Part shown: piece by piece, positions 32,121 through 43,953 of the stretch
Layout of the letters: every line of letters starts with the position of its first letter
Position numbering within the stretch: the stretch's first letter is position 1
Assembly (NCBI GenBank): GCA_039519185.1
Contig: CM076846.1
Span: 69,178,666 to 69,242,665, forward strand
DNA length: 64,000 nt
Direction: 5' to 3'
DNA from: Astragalus membranaceus
Lineage: Eukaryota > Streptophyta > Magnoliopsida > Fabales > Fabaceae
Translations under genes and position numbers: made by a program
Notes under the pieces: generated by a model
Database searches by the model: none
What the model saw: only the letters and a program-made list of their open reading frames with translations
Told to the model about the DNA's origin: nothing

Positions 32121-33420
32121 TGTGTGAAAACAATATGTGCAAGTATATACAGTCTCAACAAGTAATAAAGAGTAAGTAGAGACCGTTCCTACAAGGATTG
32201 TTGAGTTCTTTTCTATATTTAATTAGCAAGCAAGCTAGTGAGCAAAAGCAAAGTATAATAACAAGTTTTAGAACCCAATTTTATCCACAAACAGCAAGTA
32301 AGTTAAAAGATTAGTAAAAATCCAGAATGAGAGTAAGTTGGAATTGCTTTCACTATGCAAATTCATAATAATGGTCTAATGCTATATCTGATGCTGCAGA
32401 ACTAGGTGGTGCTGTCGCAACAGTTGCTATTCTTTCAAATATTTTCACTAAGTTTTCGCTACAAGAGCCTATGGCTAGGCCCTAAATAGGTATACCCTAG
32501 GCTACTTACGCACCCACAATGTTCCCCTTATGGAATTTGCCCTGCTTTGTCTAAGTTTTAAGCAAGGATTATTAAAGTGTCCTTTACTAACCACTATCCA
32601 TATTATCCTTTGAGATCAATTTATAAACCATGTCTGAATCTATAAATGGTACTTATATTTAGGTGATAAAGTCTAAAATAAGTTTGGAAAAAGTATCACG
32701 CAAAAGATAAAAATGCTAAACATCAAATACATGCATTAAACACACTTAAACTTCATTACATAGATCAAGCATCCCAACTAAGAGTATTTAGCTCATGATG
32801 AGAAAATAACACAAGAAATACAACTTAAACATAATGTTTAAAGTCATAAATGCGAAAATACAAGGAAGAAGTATAATAAGAAGTGGTATACTGAAGATAG
32901 ACTCCAAGAACAGTAGCTTGGAGGTTCATATCAGCTCCCAAATCCACGAAAATCTTCAAGTAATTAAGCTCTTGTATTTATGCAACATCACTCCCAGCAA
33001 TGGTGTTTCCACTTTTTGTGATTTAAGGTAGCTTGGTACAAAAATGGAGGAAAAGCTATTTCTATACTTTTCCTCCTCTGAACCAGCACACCAAATGAAG
33101 AAGATGAGCTGCTTTTTATAGTACTAGAGTTTAGTGATCCAAGAAATATCTTTTGTAGGTGCCATTTGTCATTACATGTGCCTAGGAGGTCAATGTGCCC
33201 ACAAAAATGGAATATTCTGCACATGACAGCCTGGTACCAGCAGCAGGATGCGTCCGTCCTTTTTTGACAGCTTGCGGGCGCTGAAATCAGTGTCTCAGTG
33301 TTTCTCTCTCTCATCTGTCACAAGAACTGTTGCTGTAACATCTATTGTTGCGACACCTATTGCTGCAGCAATAAAAAACACACATAAAAGCACAAATGGG
33401 GCACCATATTGCCAAATGAC
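32121..33420 (-). repeat. X1 5' LTR, lacking its outer ~160 bp
   Basis: Homologous to 8483-8702 plus 13057-14107. The match stops at GCCAAATGAC (33411-33420), short of the TGATAAC terminus. A TATA box (minus, about 33114-33121) is present. Confidence 0.75.
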
Positions 33421-34440
33421 ATCAATATATAACATACAACTAATCAAAAGATCATTACAAAGTGTATAGCAGCCTAACTACAAATGGGCATTACTAATAT
33501 CATATTCATATTCATGCAACTGAAAAATACAAAAGACAATAAATAGAGTAGAGAGTAAACAATTAATTGCCCCTGCATCAGTCAGCTCAGCAATGCTGCA
33601 GCATTGCCTTCTGCACTCCTCGTATTTGCTTGAGGGACGAAGGAAGAAGTTGTCAATTCCTTCCTTCTCCTTTGAAACCAGCTCCAATGATGTTTTTAGG
33701 TGAAATTTTCTGGTCTAGTTGTGAATGAGGAGGTGAGGAGTATTTATAGGCTTCATAAGTGAGGTTCTTTGCACTTGAAAAAGTAGGTTCTTTGAACTTG
33801 TTTCCATTTGATTCAATTGGATTGATTTGATTATCAAACCACCCCCAAGGTGGTCCCATGGTGTGTCGACAAGTGTCCCTAAAACGTGCAAATTTTAGGC
33901 TCCTTGAGGAGGGGAAGTAGTAATTTCCCACTTGCATCACATGTTTTTATAAAGTTGATTTGATCTTTTGACTCTAGAAAGAGGGCCTATAAGCATGGGC
34001 ATGTGTTTCAGAAAAAGGTGCAAGTTGCAAGCTATGTTGTCCATAAAGTGGTGCTTGAGATGAGCAACTTGGGCCACTTGCATAACAACTTGACTTTGAT
34101 GTCATCCATGACGTTAGCATGGTAATGTTGGGCATCCATTGCTTTTGCTCCAATGCCATGGCATTCCTATTTCTCTTAATGCTTCAGTATTACTTTTTTC
34201 CTGATGTTGTGACATTCTGTTTATCTTTAATGATGTGGCAGCAAATGCTGTGGCACTGAACAAACACATCAAAATACCACAAAAAGTCTAAAAGTGCCAA
34301 GTTGTTTATCAAAGCATCCCTTTCCCCTTTTTTTATGTTTTCTTGCATATTAGGTTATTTACAATAAATATTCTTGAGATTCAAGTAATAATTTATGTCT
34401 TAGAAGCATAAATGGCTCTATATAAAATAGAGTCATTGCA
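33421..34440 (-). repeat. Y-type LTR, promoter-side part only
   Basis: On the minus strand it begins TGCAATGACTCTATTTTATA, like the plus-strand LTR at 62121, and has its own TATA box (TATAAATA, about 33740-33747) and an AATTGACAACTTCTTCCTTC block shared with 62900-62925. It lacks the downstream part and is fused to the X1 LTR, so two truncated LTRs meet here. Confidence 0.6.
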
Positions 34441-34458
34441 CCCCCAAACGTAAACCAT

Positions 34459-34661
34459 TACTTGTCCTTAAGTAATGACGACTGGAAAAAGACAAAAATA
34501 TTGACTTTAGTGAAATAGACTTTGCACGCTAGAAGAACAGATCAACTGTATTTTTTGCTCAAACAGATTTTCAAAACTGGTCTTAAGGGTTCAATTTTCA
34601 GATTTTTCACAACGCACGCATGATGCTGCAGCATTTTTTGCTGTGGCATCACACACACACA

Positions 34662-34739
<78 letters not shown>

Positions 34740-35976
34740 ATTGTTTACAACATTCAGAATTATTACTGCTTATTTGTATGAGTGTGTGACTGCTGAACTC
34801 AGATCAATTCTTAGCTGGTTTTGAAAGTCCTCCTAGCATTGAAAATAGTAGTTTGCTTTCAATCAAGTAAAAGTTTTTTCAAAAAGTAGAATAGGCTAAC
34901 AACTTCATCATAAGTATTGGGGGGCTTCGAAGCACAACAAAGAGCTTGGTTCAAGTAATTCAGAATGATTTGGTCAGTGCACTTTTTATTTCCCAAAAAT
35001 CCTTTATTTTTTATTTTTTATTTTCTTTCTAGGTTGATCATCTTTTGACTGAAACCATAATGATGCCTCACAAAATGGGCTCCCTACTGAATGATCAACC
35101 CTGCTGCATTGCTCTCTTTTTTTCTTCTGTTTTTGATTTTTTCTTTCTTTTCTTCTTTGTTTTTCTAAGCAACTACAATACTATTATCTCTTTCTTTCTT
35201 TTTTTCTATTATTTAGTGCACCAACCTTTTTGCATTCTTAATACTTTGGCCTTATTATAACCGATGCACCCCCAAATTTAGTTTCATGAGGTATTCTAAA
35301 TTTTTAGTTGAAATTTGGCATTGATCTTAGTTTACTAACACTAGTCTTAGCATTAGATTATTTCTAGCTAGCTAAGTTTCTTTCTAAGTTCCAATTCTAT
35401 GTGTGGAAGCAGGAATAAGAGTAATCATTGTTTAACAATGCTACTCTAGACACACACATTTAAACTTCATTATATTTAGCCCTTAAGATATAGATTCTAT
35501 TATTGAAAGATAAGGAAATGTAGCTGATAATGCTTCTAACTTATTCAGTCCAAGACATTTAACACAAATTACTAATTAATTATTCATAAAGCATATTTAG
35601 GTCCTCCCCCCAACTTAAGACTCAACAGTGTCCCCACTGCTCATGCAATTCTAATGAGAGAGGCCTTTTCGACACTGTACTACTGAAATTAAAAATATCT
35701 AACACAACAACATTTAACACAACACAACTGTTGGATGCTGTTACAAATGCTACATCATCCAACAGATTTATTGAAAACGAAAGACAACATAGACAAAAAC
35801 ACAACAACCAAAGACAACACAACACAACACAACACAACAGAATTTTGAAATCCTATATAATTGCTGGATGCTATTACAGATGCTACAGCATCTAACAGGC
35901 TCATTGAAAACTCATAACAACAGACAACAATAACAGAAAATATTAAAAGGGAAGGGTTACTTATATGTGATCATTG
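34459..35976 (-). other. Y2 3' untranslated region
   Basis: Non-coding, with TGCTGCAGCA-type palindromes (about 34624), a CA microsatellite, T-rich runs (about 35110-35215) and an ACACA-rich stretch (35800-35838). No gene seen. Confidence 0.55.
34650..34738. repeat. (CA)n microsatellite, ~89 bp
   Basis: Nearly pure CA dinucleotides with one AAAC interruption near 34664. The Cys/Val-repeat ORF on the other strand is an artefact of this. Confidence 0.98.
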
Positions 35977-36150
35977 ACTTGATATGCTTGCTCTTTTGGG
36001 CCCCTGATTTGGCTTTTTCTCAGTGGGTGTCTGCATTTTCTTCTTGGGCTCCTCTTCAGTTGCAACAGTGGTTGCTGCAGCATTGGATGCTGCCTGTGAT
36101 GCTGTAGCATTAGATTCTACTACTTCACCGTGAAGGCTCACTTCACCCAT
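35977..36150 (-). CDS. Y2 small basic/Ala-rich ORF
   Basis: About 57 codons: MGEVSLHGEVVESN, an Ala/Thr run, EEEPKKKMQTPTEKKP, ending PKRASISSQ. It parallels the tail ORF of X1 (KRPSIAAKE). The Ala-rich part is encoded by the TGCTGCAGCA-type repeat. Function unknown; it could be the C-terminal end of a longer ancestral protein. Confidence 0.4.
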
Positions 36151-37212
36151 TCAACTCACTAGTCCTGCAACAACAACAAAAATCAAAACAAAAACAATTT
36201 TAAAACTCCGGGCTGCCTCCCAATTGCGCTTGGTTTAAGAGTCCTCAGCCAAACTAAGTCTTGTGGCAGATATCTTCAGCCACGAATGCTGCTGCACTTG
36301 GTGCTACAGCACCAGAATTTTGCATAATTGACAGCATCTGCACAAGATGTAACGCCCCAAAATAATTCAAGTATTTATTTAATTAATTTAATTAGGTGCA
36401 ATAGTGGTTAGTTATATTAAAATAATAAATAGGGTATTTAATTTAACTAAGAGGTGGTGGTTAGTAAATAAGGGAGTGGTGTGTTAATTATGTTAGGGAG
36501 TAATGGAAGTAAATGAGGGGGGGTGTAAGAAGGGCCCAAGTGCTTGAGCCCAAGTTTCATAAGTCTAAGATAGGGTCTTATTCACGTAGAAAGAAAGAAA
36601 ATAAAAACGAAGGGAGAGAAGAAAGAAAGGAAATCGGCGCCGTGAGAAGAGAGGGAGAAGAGAAGAAGGGCGTGCGACGGTTTCAAGGGGGGGGGGGGGG
36701 AAGAAGGAGACCTTGCGTGGAGTCTCAAGGGGGAAGAAGCTTGGATCGTTGATGTCTTTGGTGGCTTGCTAGAAATCTTGTTGAACTCTTCAATTAACAA
36801 AGGTTAGGGGGCTCTCTTTTCATCTATAATAACCTATAGGATTAATACCATGTTAGTTAGGTTGTAGGATGCTTAACAAATTGAATTGATATGTTGTTTT
36901 GGTGTTTTATGTTATGCGAAGATCAAATTGTGAATTCTATGATGTTTGATGATGAACTTGTGTTGTTTAGTGATGAGACCATGTTGTTTGAGCGTTGAGA
37001 TGTATATAATAATTATTATGCATGCCAGGTATTTGTAGAATTGACTCAATAAAATTGAGAAGGAGAATATGATGAATTGTTGGGTGTTGTTGAGTCGCAT
37101 AAATAATTTGGAGTTGGAATTAAGTGATTGAGGGGTGTAAAAGGTGTAGTTGGGTGATGTTGTTGGTATGTGCATGCGTGTAGTGTAGGTGTGCTTGGGC
37201 GTGCTGAGCATG

Positions 37213-37403
37213 GGCGCCAAAAGTGGCTGCCCATGCGTGGCTCGTGTTGTGAGATGTGTGGTGTTGGCGTGTGCTTGGTGGTGCGTGAGGGAGGGCGCCA
37301 AAGATGGCTCGCCCGTGTTGCCTGTGCGTGGATGTGTCTTAGTGTGGGGCGCCAAATTTGGCCAGCCCGTGTGTGGGTGTGTGTCTCGGTGTGGGGCGCC
37401 AAA
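37213..37403 (+). promoter_or_regulatory. Four E2F-like sites in the element A 5' LTR
   Basis: GGCGCCAAA (inverse TTTGGCGCC, fitting the E2F consensus TTTSSCGC) at 37213-37221, 37294-37302, 37348-37356 and 37395-37403. All four recur in the 3' LTR at 50425, 50516, 50560 and 50607. Confidence 0.5.
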
Positions 37404-38103
37404 ACGTGGCTGCCCCCTGTGCATGTATGTTGCTGTATTTTCCATAATGCTGTTGCTGTATTTTCCATAGTGCTGTTGCTGTATTTTCCATAGTGCTGTT
37501 GCTGTATTTTCAGCTATGCTGTTGCTGTTTTTCTAATTATGCTGTTGCTGTTTTTCTAAGATAAAGGTTGCTGTTTTTCTAAGATAAATGTTGCTGTTTT
37601 TCCAAATTAATGTTGCTGTTTTTCTAAACTTTATGCTGCTGTTTTCTGAAATTAATGATGCTGTTTTTCTAAAATCGCTGCTGCTGTTTTTTTTCTAAAA
37701 TTAATGTTGTTGTTTTCTAAAGTTGCTGTATTATCAATGTTGCTGTTTGCTGTTTATATTTGGTGCTGTTTTAGTCCTTTGGTGCTGTTTTGGTCCTCAT
37801 GGTGTAGTTTTAGTCCCTTGTGACAATTTAGTCCGTATAATTAGTTGGTTATTGGCGTAACTGGTGTGCTGGCCTTAGGACAATTAATTGGAGATGTAAT
37901 GATGGTGATATAAATAAAATGGTGTGAATAATTATTGGTGAGTGGGGTCTATGACCTTCGTTGGTGTTGGTGAAGTTAAAAAAAAAATTATTGGTGAGCT
38001 GATTAACTATTAGTGAGCGTGCTACTGCATAATTATGGTGATTTTGGTGTGTATGGTGCATGGTCCATGGCGTCGCATAATCATGTGCATTATTGGTGAG
38101 CAG

Positions 38104-38143
38104 AAGACTTCGGTCTTATTGGTGAGCAGAAGACTTCGGTCTT
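38104..38143 (+). other. Two tandem UUCG-loop hairpins in the element A 5' LTR
   Basis: AAGACTTCGGTCTT at 38104-38117 and 38130-38143 forms a 5-bp stem with a C(UUCG)G loop. The 3' LTR has one copy (51316-51329). Confidence 0.6.
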
Positions 38144-38595
38144 ATTGGTGATGTGCCCTCAAGGCGAATCATTGGTGATGATGGATCCACATGCATATGC
38201 CCTAGAAGTTGGGTTGCATTGCATGCATTATTCATACTTTCGGTGTTGTTTTCTGATTGATGTAAAGTAATGGTGTATGTTGTTATTGCTGTGATTTGGT
38301 GTTGTTAGTTGCCTTTCTAATATGATGTTGATCTTATTTGTTATTATTTATGTAAAGAGACTCACCCTACTGCTTTTATGTTGCTTCTCATGTCGGCAAC
38401 GTGCAGGTGATAGCGAGTGAAGGCGATCTAGTACCTTCTTTCTAGTTGGTCGAGTCGGCTCTGATACGTAGCACCGGGGGCATTTTAGCTTACCGTTTTA
38501 TTTAATTGATGTTATTAAACTATTTACTTGGTGATGTAACCTAATGTGTTGAGATTTGGTGTTCTCCGCTGCGATGTTTTTGTACTTATGTTGAC

Positions 38596-41292
38596 TGTAA
38601 CATCCGCAAAATAATTGATAGAATTATTTAGATGTTAACCCAATTAAATTAATTTAGTACTTAACTGGTAAATTTATCGAGTGCTAAAATTATTTATTTG
38701 TCGTCATCGGATCGTTAACCGGATAATACGGACCAAGGAAGTTTTGGAATCGAAATAGGAGATTTCGATCAACATGGTAATTTGACCGCGTTACAACTTA
38801 TATATTAAATAAATAAGTATAAGTGTGTGTGTGTGTGTTAAAAAAGAAAGAAAGGATGCGAGAGTGACAGAGAGGAGAAACAGAGAGAATGAGAGAAAAG
38901 AAAGAAAAGAGAAAGAAAGAGGGAGGAAGAAGAAGAGGAAAAAGGGGGTACCTCCGCTCAACGAAACGACTTCCTTCCAACACGAAAAATGCTCAGCGTT
39001 ACTTCCTCTTCGATTTGGTACCAAGATTTTCATCATCAACCTTCTCTCTCTCACTTTGCCATTTTCGAACTTGAGAGGGAAAATCGGAGTTTCGATGGTT
39101 ATGGCTCAAGGGAAAGCTAAGGGCGATGTTTAGGAGCGAGCACGAGGTGGATTACTCGAGTATTGAAGATCGATTGGGTGATTTGGAATTGAAAATCAAA
39201 GATTGGGGTTTTTGGTGAATAGTAGCTTTTGGAGGTTAGGGATGATGAATAGTGTTCGTGGAAGATTTCGTGGGATTCGGTATTTCGGTCAAAAGCGGTT
39301 TCGTGATTGAGTGGGGAGCTTTGGAAGCGGATTGGGTGTCGCCGGAGCGGGGAGCGTTCGTGTGGCTACTCGGTGATTTCGGCTCGATCGTGGTTCACGC
39401 TTCAAGGGTGAGTTCTACTCACGTTTAGGATTTTATGTTTCGAATTAATTAATTAACTGTTTTACCGCTTTCGCTGGACTGGAATATTTCTGGATATTGT
39501 CTGTTTCGGATTAGGAATCGATCGGAGCGAGTATCGGGTTACGTCGCGTTAAAAATGGAATTTTTGGTGAATTGATTCGAGAGATTTTGATTTAAAACCG
39601 ATATTTGGAAAATACGTCGCGTTTTGATATATTCGATTTGATTATGATTTTGATTGATTTGATTGATTGTTCGATGTTGATTGGGTTTGATTATATGTGT
39701 GTGAAAACTGTTTTCGGTCGAAACGAGAATCGTTCGAGAAATCTTGGGTCAAAAACCGTTATTTCGGAATATGTCGTGTTTTTGATAAAATCCGTTTTGA
39801 ATGAGTTTTTGATTGACTTGAATGATTGTGTGATTTTGATTGGAACTGTTTTTATGGTTGTCAAATCTGTTTTTAATCGGAACAACAATCGGAATTGAGC
39901 GGAATCGCGGTTTTTGCGCGAAACCGCCAAAATTTGCCTTAACAGACCCCCCTACTGCCATTTCGCGCCTCACCTGCGCTCCAGGCGCAACATCAGCGCA
40001 GTTTGGCAGAACTTTCTGCCAGTTCGCGCTTAACTCGCGCTCCAGGCGCGACTTCAGCGCAGCTTGGCAGAATTTCAGCAGTTTTTCACTGTTTTTCGTT
40101 TCGCGATAACTTTTGATCCGGGAACCCGATTGAGGTGTTCTAAGATGCGTTGGAAAGCTTATTCAGAGGCCTAACTGAATATTCTATTTTTAAGGCAAAA
40201 TGATCTGTTTCTGATATTGAAAATTGTGTCGAAAAATGGTCAAATAGGGTGCGAGTGTGAACTTGGATTTTTAAAACTTGGAATTAAAGTGTTTCATGGA
40301 TTGTCTGATTTGATGGACCGTGGGTTCATAGTGCTGTAGATATATATATATATATATATTATATCGAGTTTGGGTGACGACCCATGTTGACATACTAGGC
40401 GGGGCAGTCATGATCCCTTACCCTAGGCTCCGTGCCATTAGGAAAAATGCTATTGGTAAGGGGGTTCACCGGGTTTGGAAGCGGTTACGCAGTCGGTGTT
40501 ATGTCAGATTTGTTTATTGTACGATTCACCGGGTTTGGAAGCGGTTACGCAGTCGGTGTCGTACTGAGTCACAACAGGTTCACCGGGTTTGGAAGCGGTA
40601 ACGCAGTCGGTGATCTGTTGAATTGTTTGTTGTGCGGTTCACCGGGTTTGGAAGCGGTCACGCAGTCGGTGCCGTACTTTGTTTGTTGTGCGGTCCACCG
40701 GGAGTTAGCAGTTATGCAGTCGGTGTCGTACTGAGTTATAGCAGATTCCCCGGGAGTTAGCGGTTACGCAGTCGGTGGAATGCTATGTGTAAAATAATGC
40801 GGTTCACCGGGAGTTAGCGGTCACGCAGTCGGTGCCGTGTTGAATTAAAAATGTTTTTAAATTGAGCCGAGAGAGTTAGTAGGGGTCTCGGTAGAACTCA
40901 CTGAGATTGTATCTCACTGTTTAAATGTTGTTGTTTTTACAGAGACACAGGGACAGCGGAAATCCAAGAGGCACGAGTAGGTTGAGCTCGGACTGGTTGC
41001 TGATAGCCTAGCTTTATGTTTAAGCTTATTTCCCTTTTGTTGTCTGTATACTAAAACATTATGTATTTAATGTATATCTTTCTTCCGCTTTCTTGTATGA
41101 TACTGAATACTATAGATGCTGATGGTATATGGTCTGAGAACCATATTGTCTTGTTGTAAATAAGACTGTTTGGGTTATATTCAGCGAAAAATTTATAGTG
41201 ATATTCAGTGTCTAAGCAGGAAATATATCTCTGATGTGTTACTAATGTGCACTTTGGTATTTTTAATCGATAAATTATACCGGGGTGTTACA
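38596..41292 (+). repeat. Element B 5' LTR
   Basis: 2,697 bp. Contains a TG run (38826-38839), a GA-rich tract (38845-38945), an AT run (40341-40359) and a seven-module hairpin array (40467-40836). Confidence 0.95.
40467..40836 (+). repeat. Seven-module hairpin array in the element B 5' LTR
   Basis: Modules begin near 40467, 40527, 40581, 40640, 40696, 40748 and 40805 (spacing 52-60 bp). Each runs CACCGGG...GCGGTTACGCAGTCGGTG. CACCG can pair with CGGTG, enclosing an inner GCG-GNNA-CGC hairpin. The 3' LTR copy is at 46781-47150. The ORF across it (40432-40734) is a by-product of the periodicity. Confidence 0.75.
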
Positions 41293-41294
41293 GT

Positions 41295-41307
41295 TGGTAT
41301 CAGAGCA
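41295..41307 (+). promoter_or_regulatory. Element B primer binding site, initiator tRNA-Met
   Basis: TGGTATCAGAGCA, two bases after the LTR, complementary to the 3' end of plant initiator tRNA-Met. Confidence 0.9.
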
Positions 41308-41415
41308 GTTCGACCTAGTCGGACTTAGCTTAGGGTTGAGTCGATTCCTTGCTAGTCCTTTTGTAATTACACTTGTGATGCTAAGAGACATTGAGCCTGA
41401 TCAACTTAATACTTA

Positions 41416-41997
41416 GTGCATCATAAGCGGAATTATGACTGGATGATCAAGATGCAATCCTCGACCACAATCGGAATCTTCAACCGGTGCAGCCTCGGGA
41501 AAGGTGACATGACGGTGGAACAATACACCGCTAGGTTTGAGGAGTTGTCTCAGTTTTACCAAGTGGTAAAGAAAGCTTCGGATGACGAACGGAGAATGCA
41601 GAAGTATAAGACGGGCATAAGTGCTTTTATGATTTATGGTCTCAGTTCTTATACTGCTACAAATTATGTTGCCTTAATGCAACCAGCCTATGTCGCCGAG
41701 GATTATCTCATAGGGAGTATGGGAAAATAAGGAAGGTAGTTGAAATATCAACTCCGAATGCAAAGTCCTAAGATAATTTTATCAAAGGAAAAGCAGGTGC
41801 AATTCTTTGATTCTTCAAAGGTCAGAAGATGTTCCAACTGTGGAAAGCCTCACAGCGGTGATTGCAAGCGAAGATCTAATCGGTGCTATTATAGTAATGT
41901 AGAGGGTCACTATGGTAAAGCGTACCCCGTAAGGAAAAGTTCCAAGGAGTCACAAGCAGCTCTAAGGCAAGGACGAGTCAACACTCTGGATGTTTAG
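41416..41997 (+). pseudogene. Element B gag remnant
   Basis: One frame has MTVEQYTARFEELSQFYQVV, typical of the retrotransposon gag core. A second frame has a knuckle-like CSNCGKPHSGDC and a broken second one (CYYSNVEGHYGKAYP, where Cys is lost). Stops separate the two. Confidence 0.75.
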
Positions 41998-42030
41998 GCA
42001 GTTACAACTGCAGACAATCTACTGAGGGGT

Positions 42031-42340
42031 ATGAGATCAGTTTTCAATAACCTCGTCTGTATATTAAATGATACGGGTGTAACCTATTGTTGTATATCCC
42101 GATCGCATGTGAATCGGTTGGGATTAGCCTTATCATCGCTATCCGAGCCGATGACTATCTTAACTGCGGCTAAGGGTCGTGTCCAGACCCAATCCTTGTG
42201 TCGAAATTGTCTACTTGTCATAGGGGGCAGAAATTTAGTTTTAGAATTTATTGTTTGCCTATGAGAAGTGTGGACACCATTTTGGGTATGAATTGGATGA
42301 CTGCAAATCATGTTGCAAACGTCGGTATTAATCAACTATC
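42031..42340 (+). pseudogene. Element B aspartic protease remnant
   Basis: NDTGVTYCCISRSHVNRLGL corresponds to the D-T/S-G active site block, and a shifted frame gives VDTILGMNWMTANHV, the usual end of the domain. Broken by a frameshift around 42260. Confidence 0.7.
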
Positions 42341-42614
42341 AGCTTCGCTTCAGAATCAGTTGAATTGTCTAGGACAAATTCTGAAGCGGTTACCTAGTTC
42401 ACCTTAGACGGTCAATCTTCATTCCAAGGTGCGGGAGCACACGTTAGTATGTTATCTGCATCCGCTGAAACTAGTTTAGATTTGGCGAACGTTCAGGTCG
42501 TGAATGACTTTCTGGATGTCTTCACGATGAAGTTTCTTCTGAACCTCCAGAGCGAGAAGTAGAGTTTACTGTAGAATTGATTCCTGGCACGGGATCAATG
42601 TCTATTGTTTCTTA

Positions 42615-43606
42615 TTGAATGTTCCTTTAGAATTAAAGGAAATGGAGTCTCGACTTGAAGAGTCGATGTTAAAGAAATTCTGTCGACCGAGTGCTTCTCT
42701 AAGGAGTGCTCTGGAGTGGTTAATCGAAAGGAAAAATGGTAGCATGAGATCGTGCATTGATTATCGACAACTCAACAAGGTGACGATCAGGAATAAATAT
42801 CCCTTACCAAGGATAGACGATTTGCTTGAGCAATTTGAGGTGCTGCAGTGTTTTCAGAAATTGATCTGAGGTCGAGATATCGTCAAATAAAGGTTAGAGC
42901 CTTAGATATTCCGAAGACAGCTTTTCGTACCAGGTATGGACATTACGAGTTAGTAGTGATGCCCTTCGGTTCAACTAATGCTCCAGCGATATTCGTGGAT
43001 TACCTGAACCGAGTTTTCCTCAATTACCTAGATCAATTTGTAGTCGTTTTCATTGATGATATCTTGGTGTACTCTAAGACCATGGAGGAGCATGTTCAAC
43101 ATCTCCGCATTGTTCTGAGTGTACTCCGAGGAAAGAAGTTGTACGCGAAGCCGTCGAAGCGTGACTTCTGGATGCCGGAAGTGAAGTTTTTGGGACGCGT
43201 GACTTCCCAATTGGGAGTTTCGGTGGATCCTAGTAAGGTGGAAGCAGTGTTGAATTGGGAACGACCAACGTTAGCCACTGAAATCAGAAGTTTTCTAAGT
43301 ATAGCCGGTTACTACAGGAAGTTTATCGAAGGATCCTCACAATTGGTTCTTCCACTTACTCGATTAACTCGTAAGGGTCATCCGTTTACGTGGGATGCCG
43401 ATTGTGAAGAACGTTTTCAAGAGTTGAAGATTTTGACTTCTGCTCCAACCCTGATTCTTCCAGATCCGTTTTCGGGATTCCAAAGTTACAGCGACCCTTC
43501 TGGGAATGGTTTGAGATGTGTTCTCATGCAGAATCAACAAGTGGTAGCTTGGGTGTCCAGACAATTAAAGTCTCATGAGAAGAGATATCCGACTCATAAT
43601 TTGTAA
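42615..43606 (+). pseudogene. Element B reverse transcriptase remnant
   Basis: MRSCIDYRQLNKVTIRNKYP, then in another frame EIDLRSRYRQIKV, FGSTNAPAIFVDYLNRVF and VVVFIDDILVYSKTMEEH. The catalytic IDD remains, but EIDLRSRYRQI has lost the normal SGYHQ. A frameshift at about 42860 separates the halves. It continues into SFLSIAGYYRKFI and the start of RNase H. Confidence 0.85.
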
Positions 43607-43953
43607 TTGGCATCTATTGTGTATGCACTGAAGATTGGAGACGTTACCTTTATGGGTCTCGTTTCGAAGTCTTTAGTGATCACAAAAGTTTAAAGTATCT
43701 GTTTGATCAGAAAGAACTGAATGACAGGTAGAGAAGGTGGGTGGAATTTCTGAAGGATTATGACTTCGAATTGAAGTATCATCCGGGAAAGGCTAATGTT
43801 GTAGCTGAAGCACTAAGTAGGAAATCCATCCACATAGCAGAGTTGATGCTGCAAGAAATGGGATTGTTAGAGTCTTTTAGATCTAAGTTGGAGTACATCC
43901 ATAAGTTTCCACTTTGGTGGCGAGGTATTAGTTTGTTAACCTCTCCTTGGTGA
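43607..43953 (+). pseudogene. Element B RNase H remnant
   Basis: After the stop at 43604-43606, FEVFSDHKSLKYLFDQKELN and, after another stop, WVEFLKDYDFELKYHPGKAN plus VVAEALSRK, which is the end of chromovirus RNase H. No intact frame. Confidence 0.75.

Larger units (their letters stand above)
8483..33420 (-). mobile_element. X1: non-autonomous Athila-related LTR retrotransposon, multiply interrupted
   Basis: Minus-strand element. Its 3' LTR is 8483-8702 plus 13057-14267, the PPT lies at 14268-14285, the primer site at 32095-32114 (tRNA-Asp type), and the 5' LTR at 32121-33420 lacks its outermost ~160 bp. Host sequence between insertions is 14268-15831, 18261-18439 and 27458-32120 (partly duplicated). 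It encodes a 194-residue acidic repeat protein, a Ser/Pro-rich stretch and a small basic tail ORF, and no gag, protease, reverse transcriptase or integrase. Its LTR, PBS and PPT relate it to the Athila lineage, so it would have depended on a helper element. Confidence 0.7.

Noticed and set aside
34542..34736. Cys/Val-repeat ORF
   Set aside because: Translation of the CA microsatellite.
18440..36347. An undescribed host gene cluster or defence system
   Set aside because: Every stretch could be assigned to LTR elements or their non-coding regions; no co-oriented set of non-transposon genes was found.
36912..37493. Overlapping ORFs of 93-177 aa on both strands (also 50124-50705)
   Set aside because: Four overlapping frames in the GC-rich part of an LTR, none with a domain; duplicated only because the LTR is.
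38791..39133. Ser/Phe-rich and Lys/Arg-rich ORFs (also 45111-45447)
   Set aside because: Both strands of a GA-rich tract in the LTR of B.
40374..40734. ORFs of 75 and 100 aa across the hairpin array (also at 46688-47048)
   Set aside because: They exist because the repeat spacing keeps frames open; the repeated VHRVWKRLRSRC-type text simply mirrors the DNA repeat inside an LTR.
40467..40836. CRISPR-like array
   Set aside because: Repeats of ~32 bp with ~25 bp spacers look similar in outline, but repeats vary, spacers are related, the array is inside a plant LTR and no cas gene exists.
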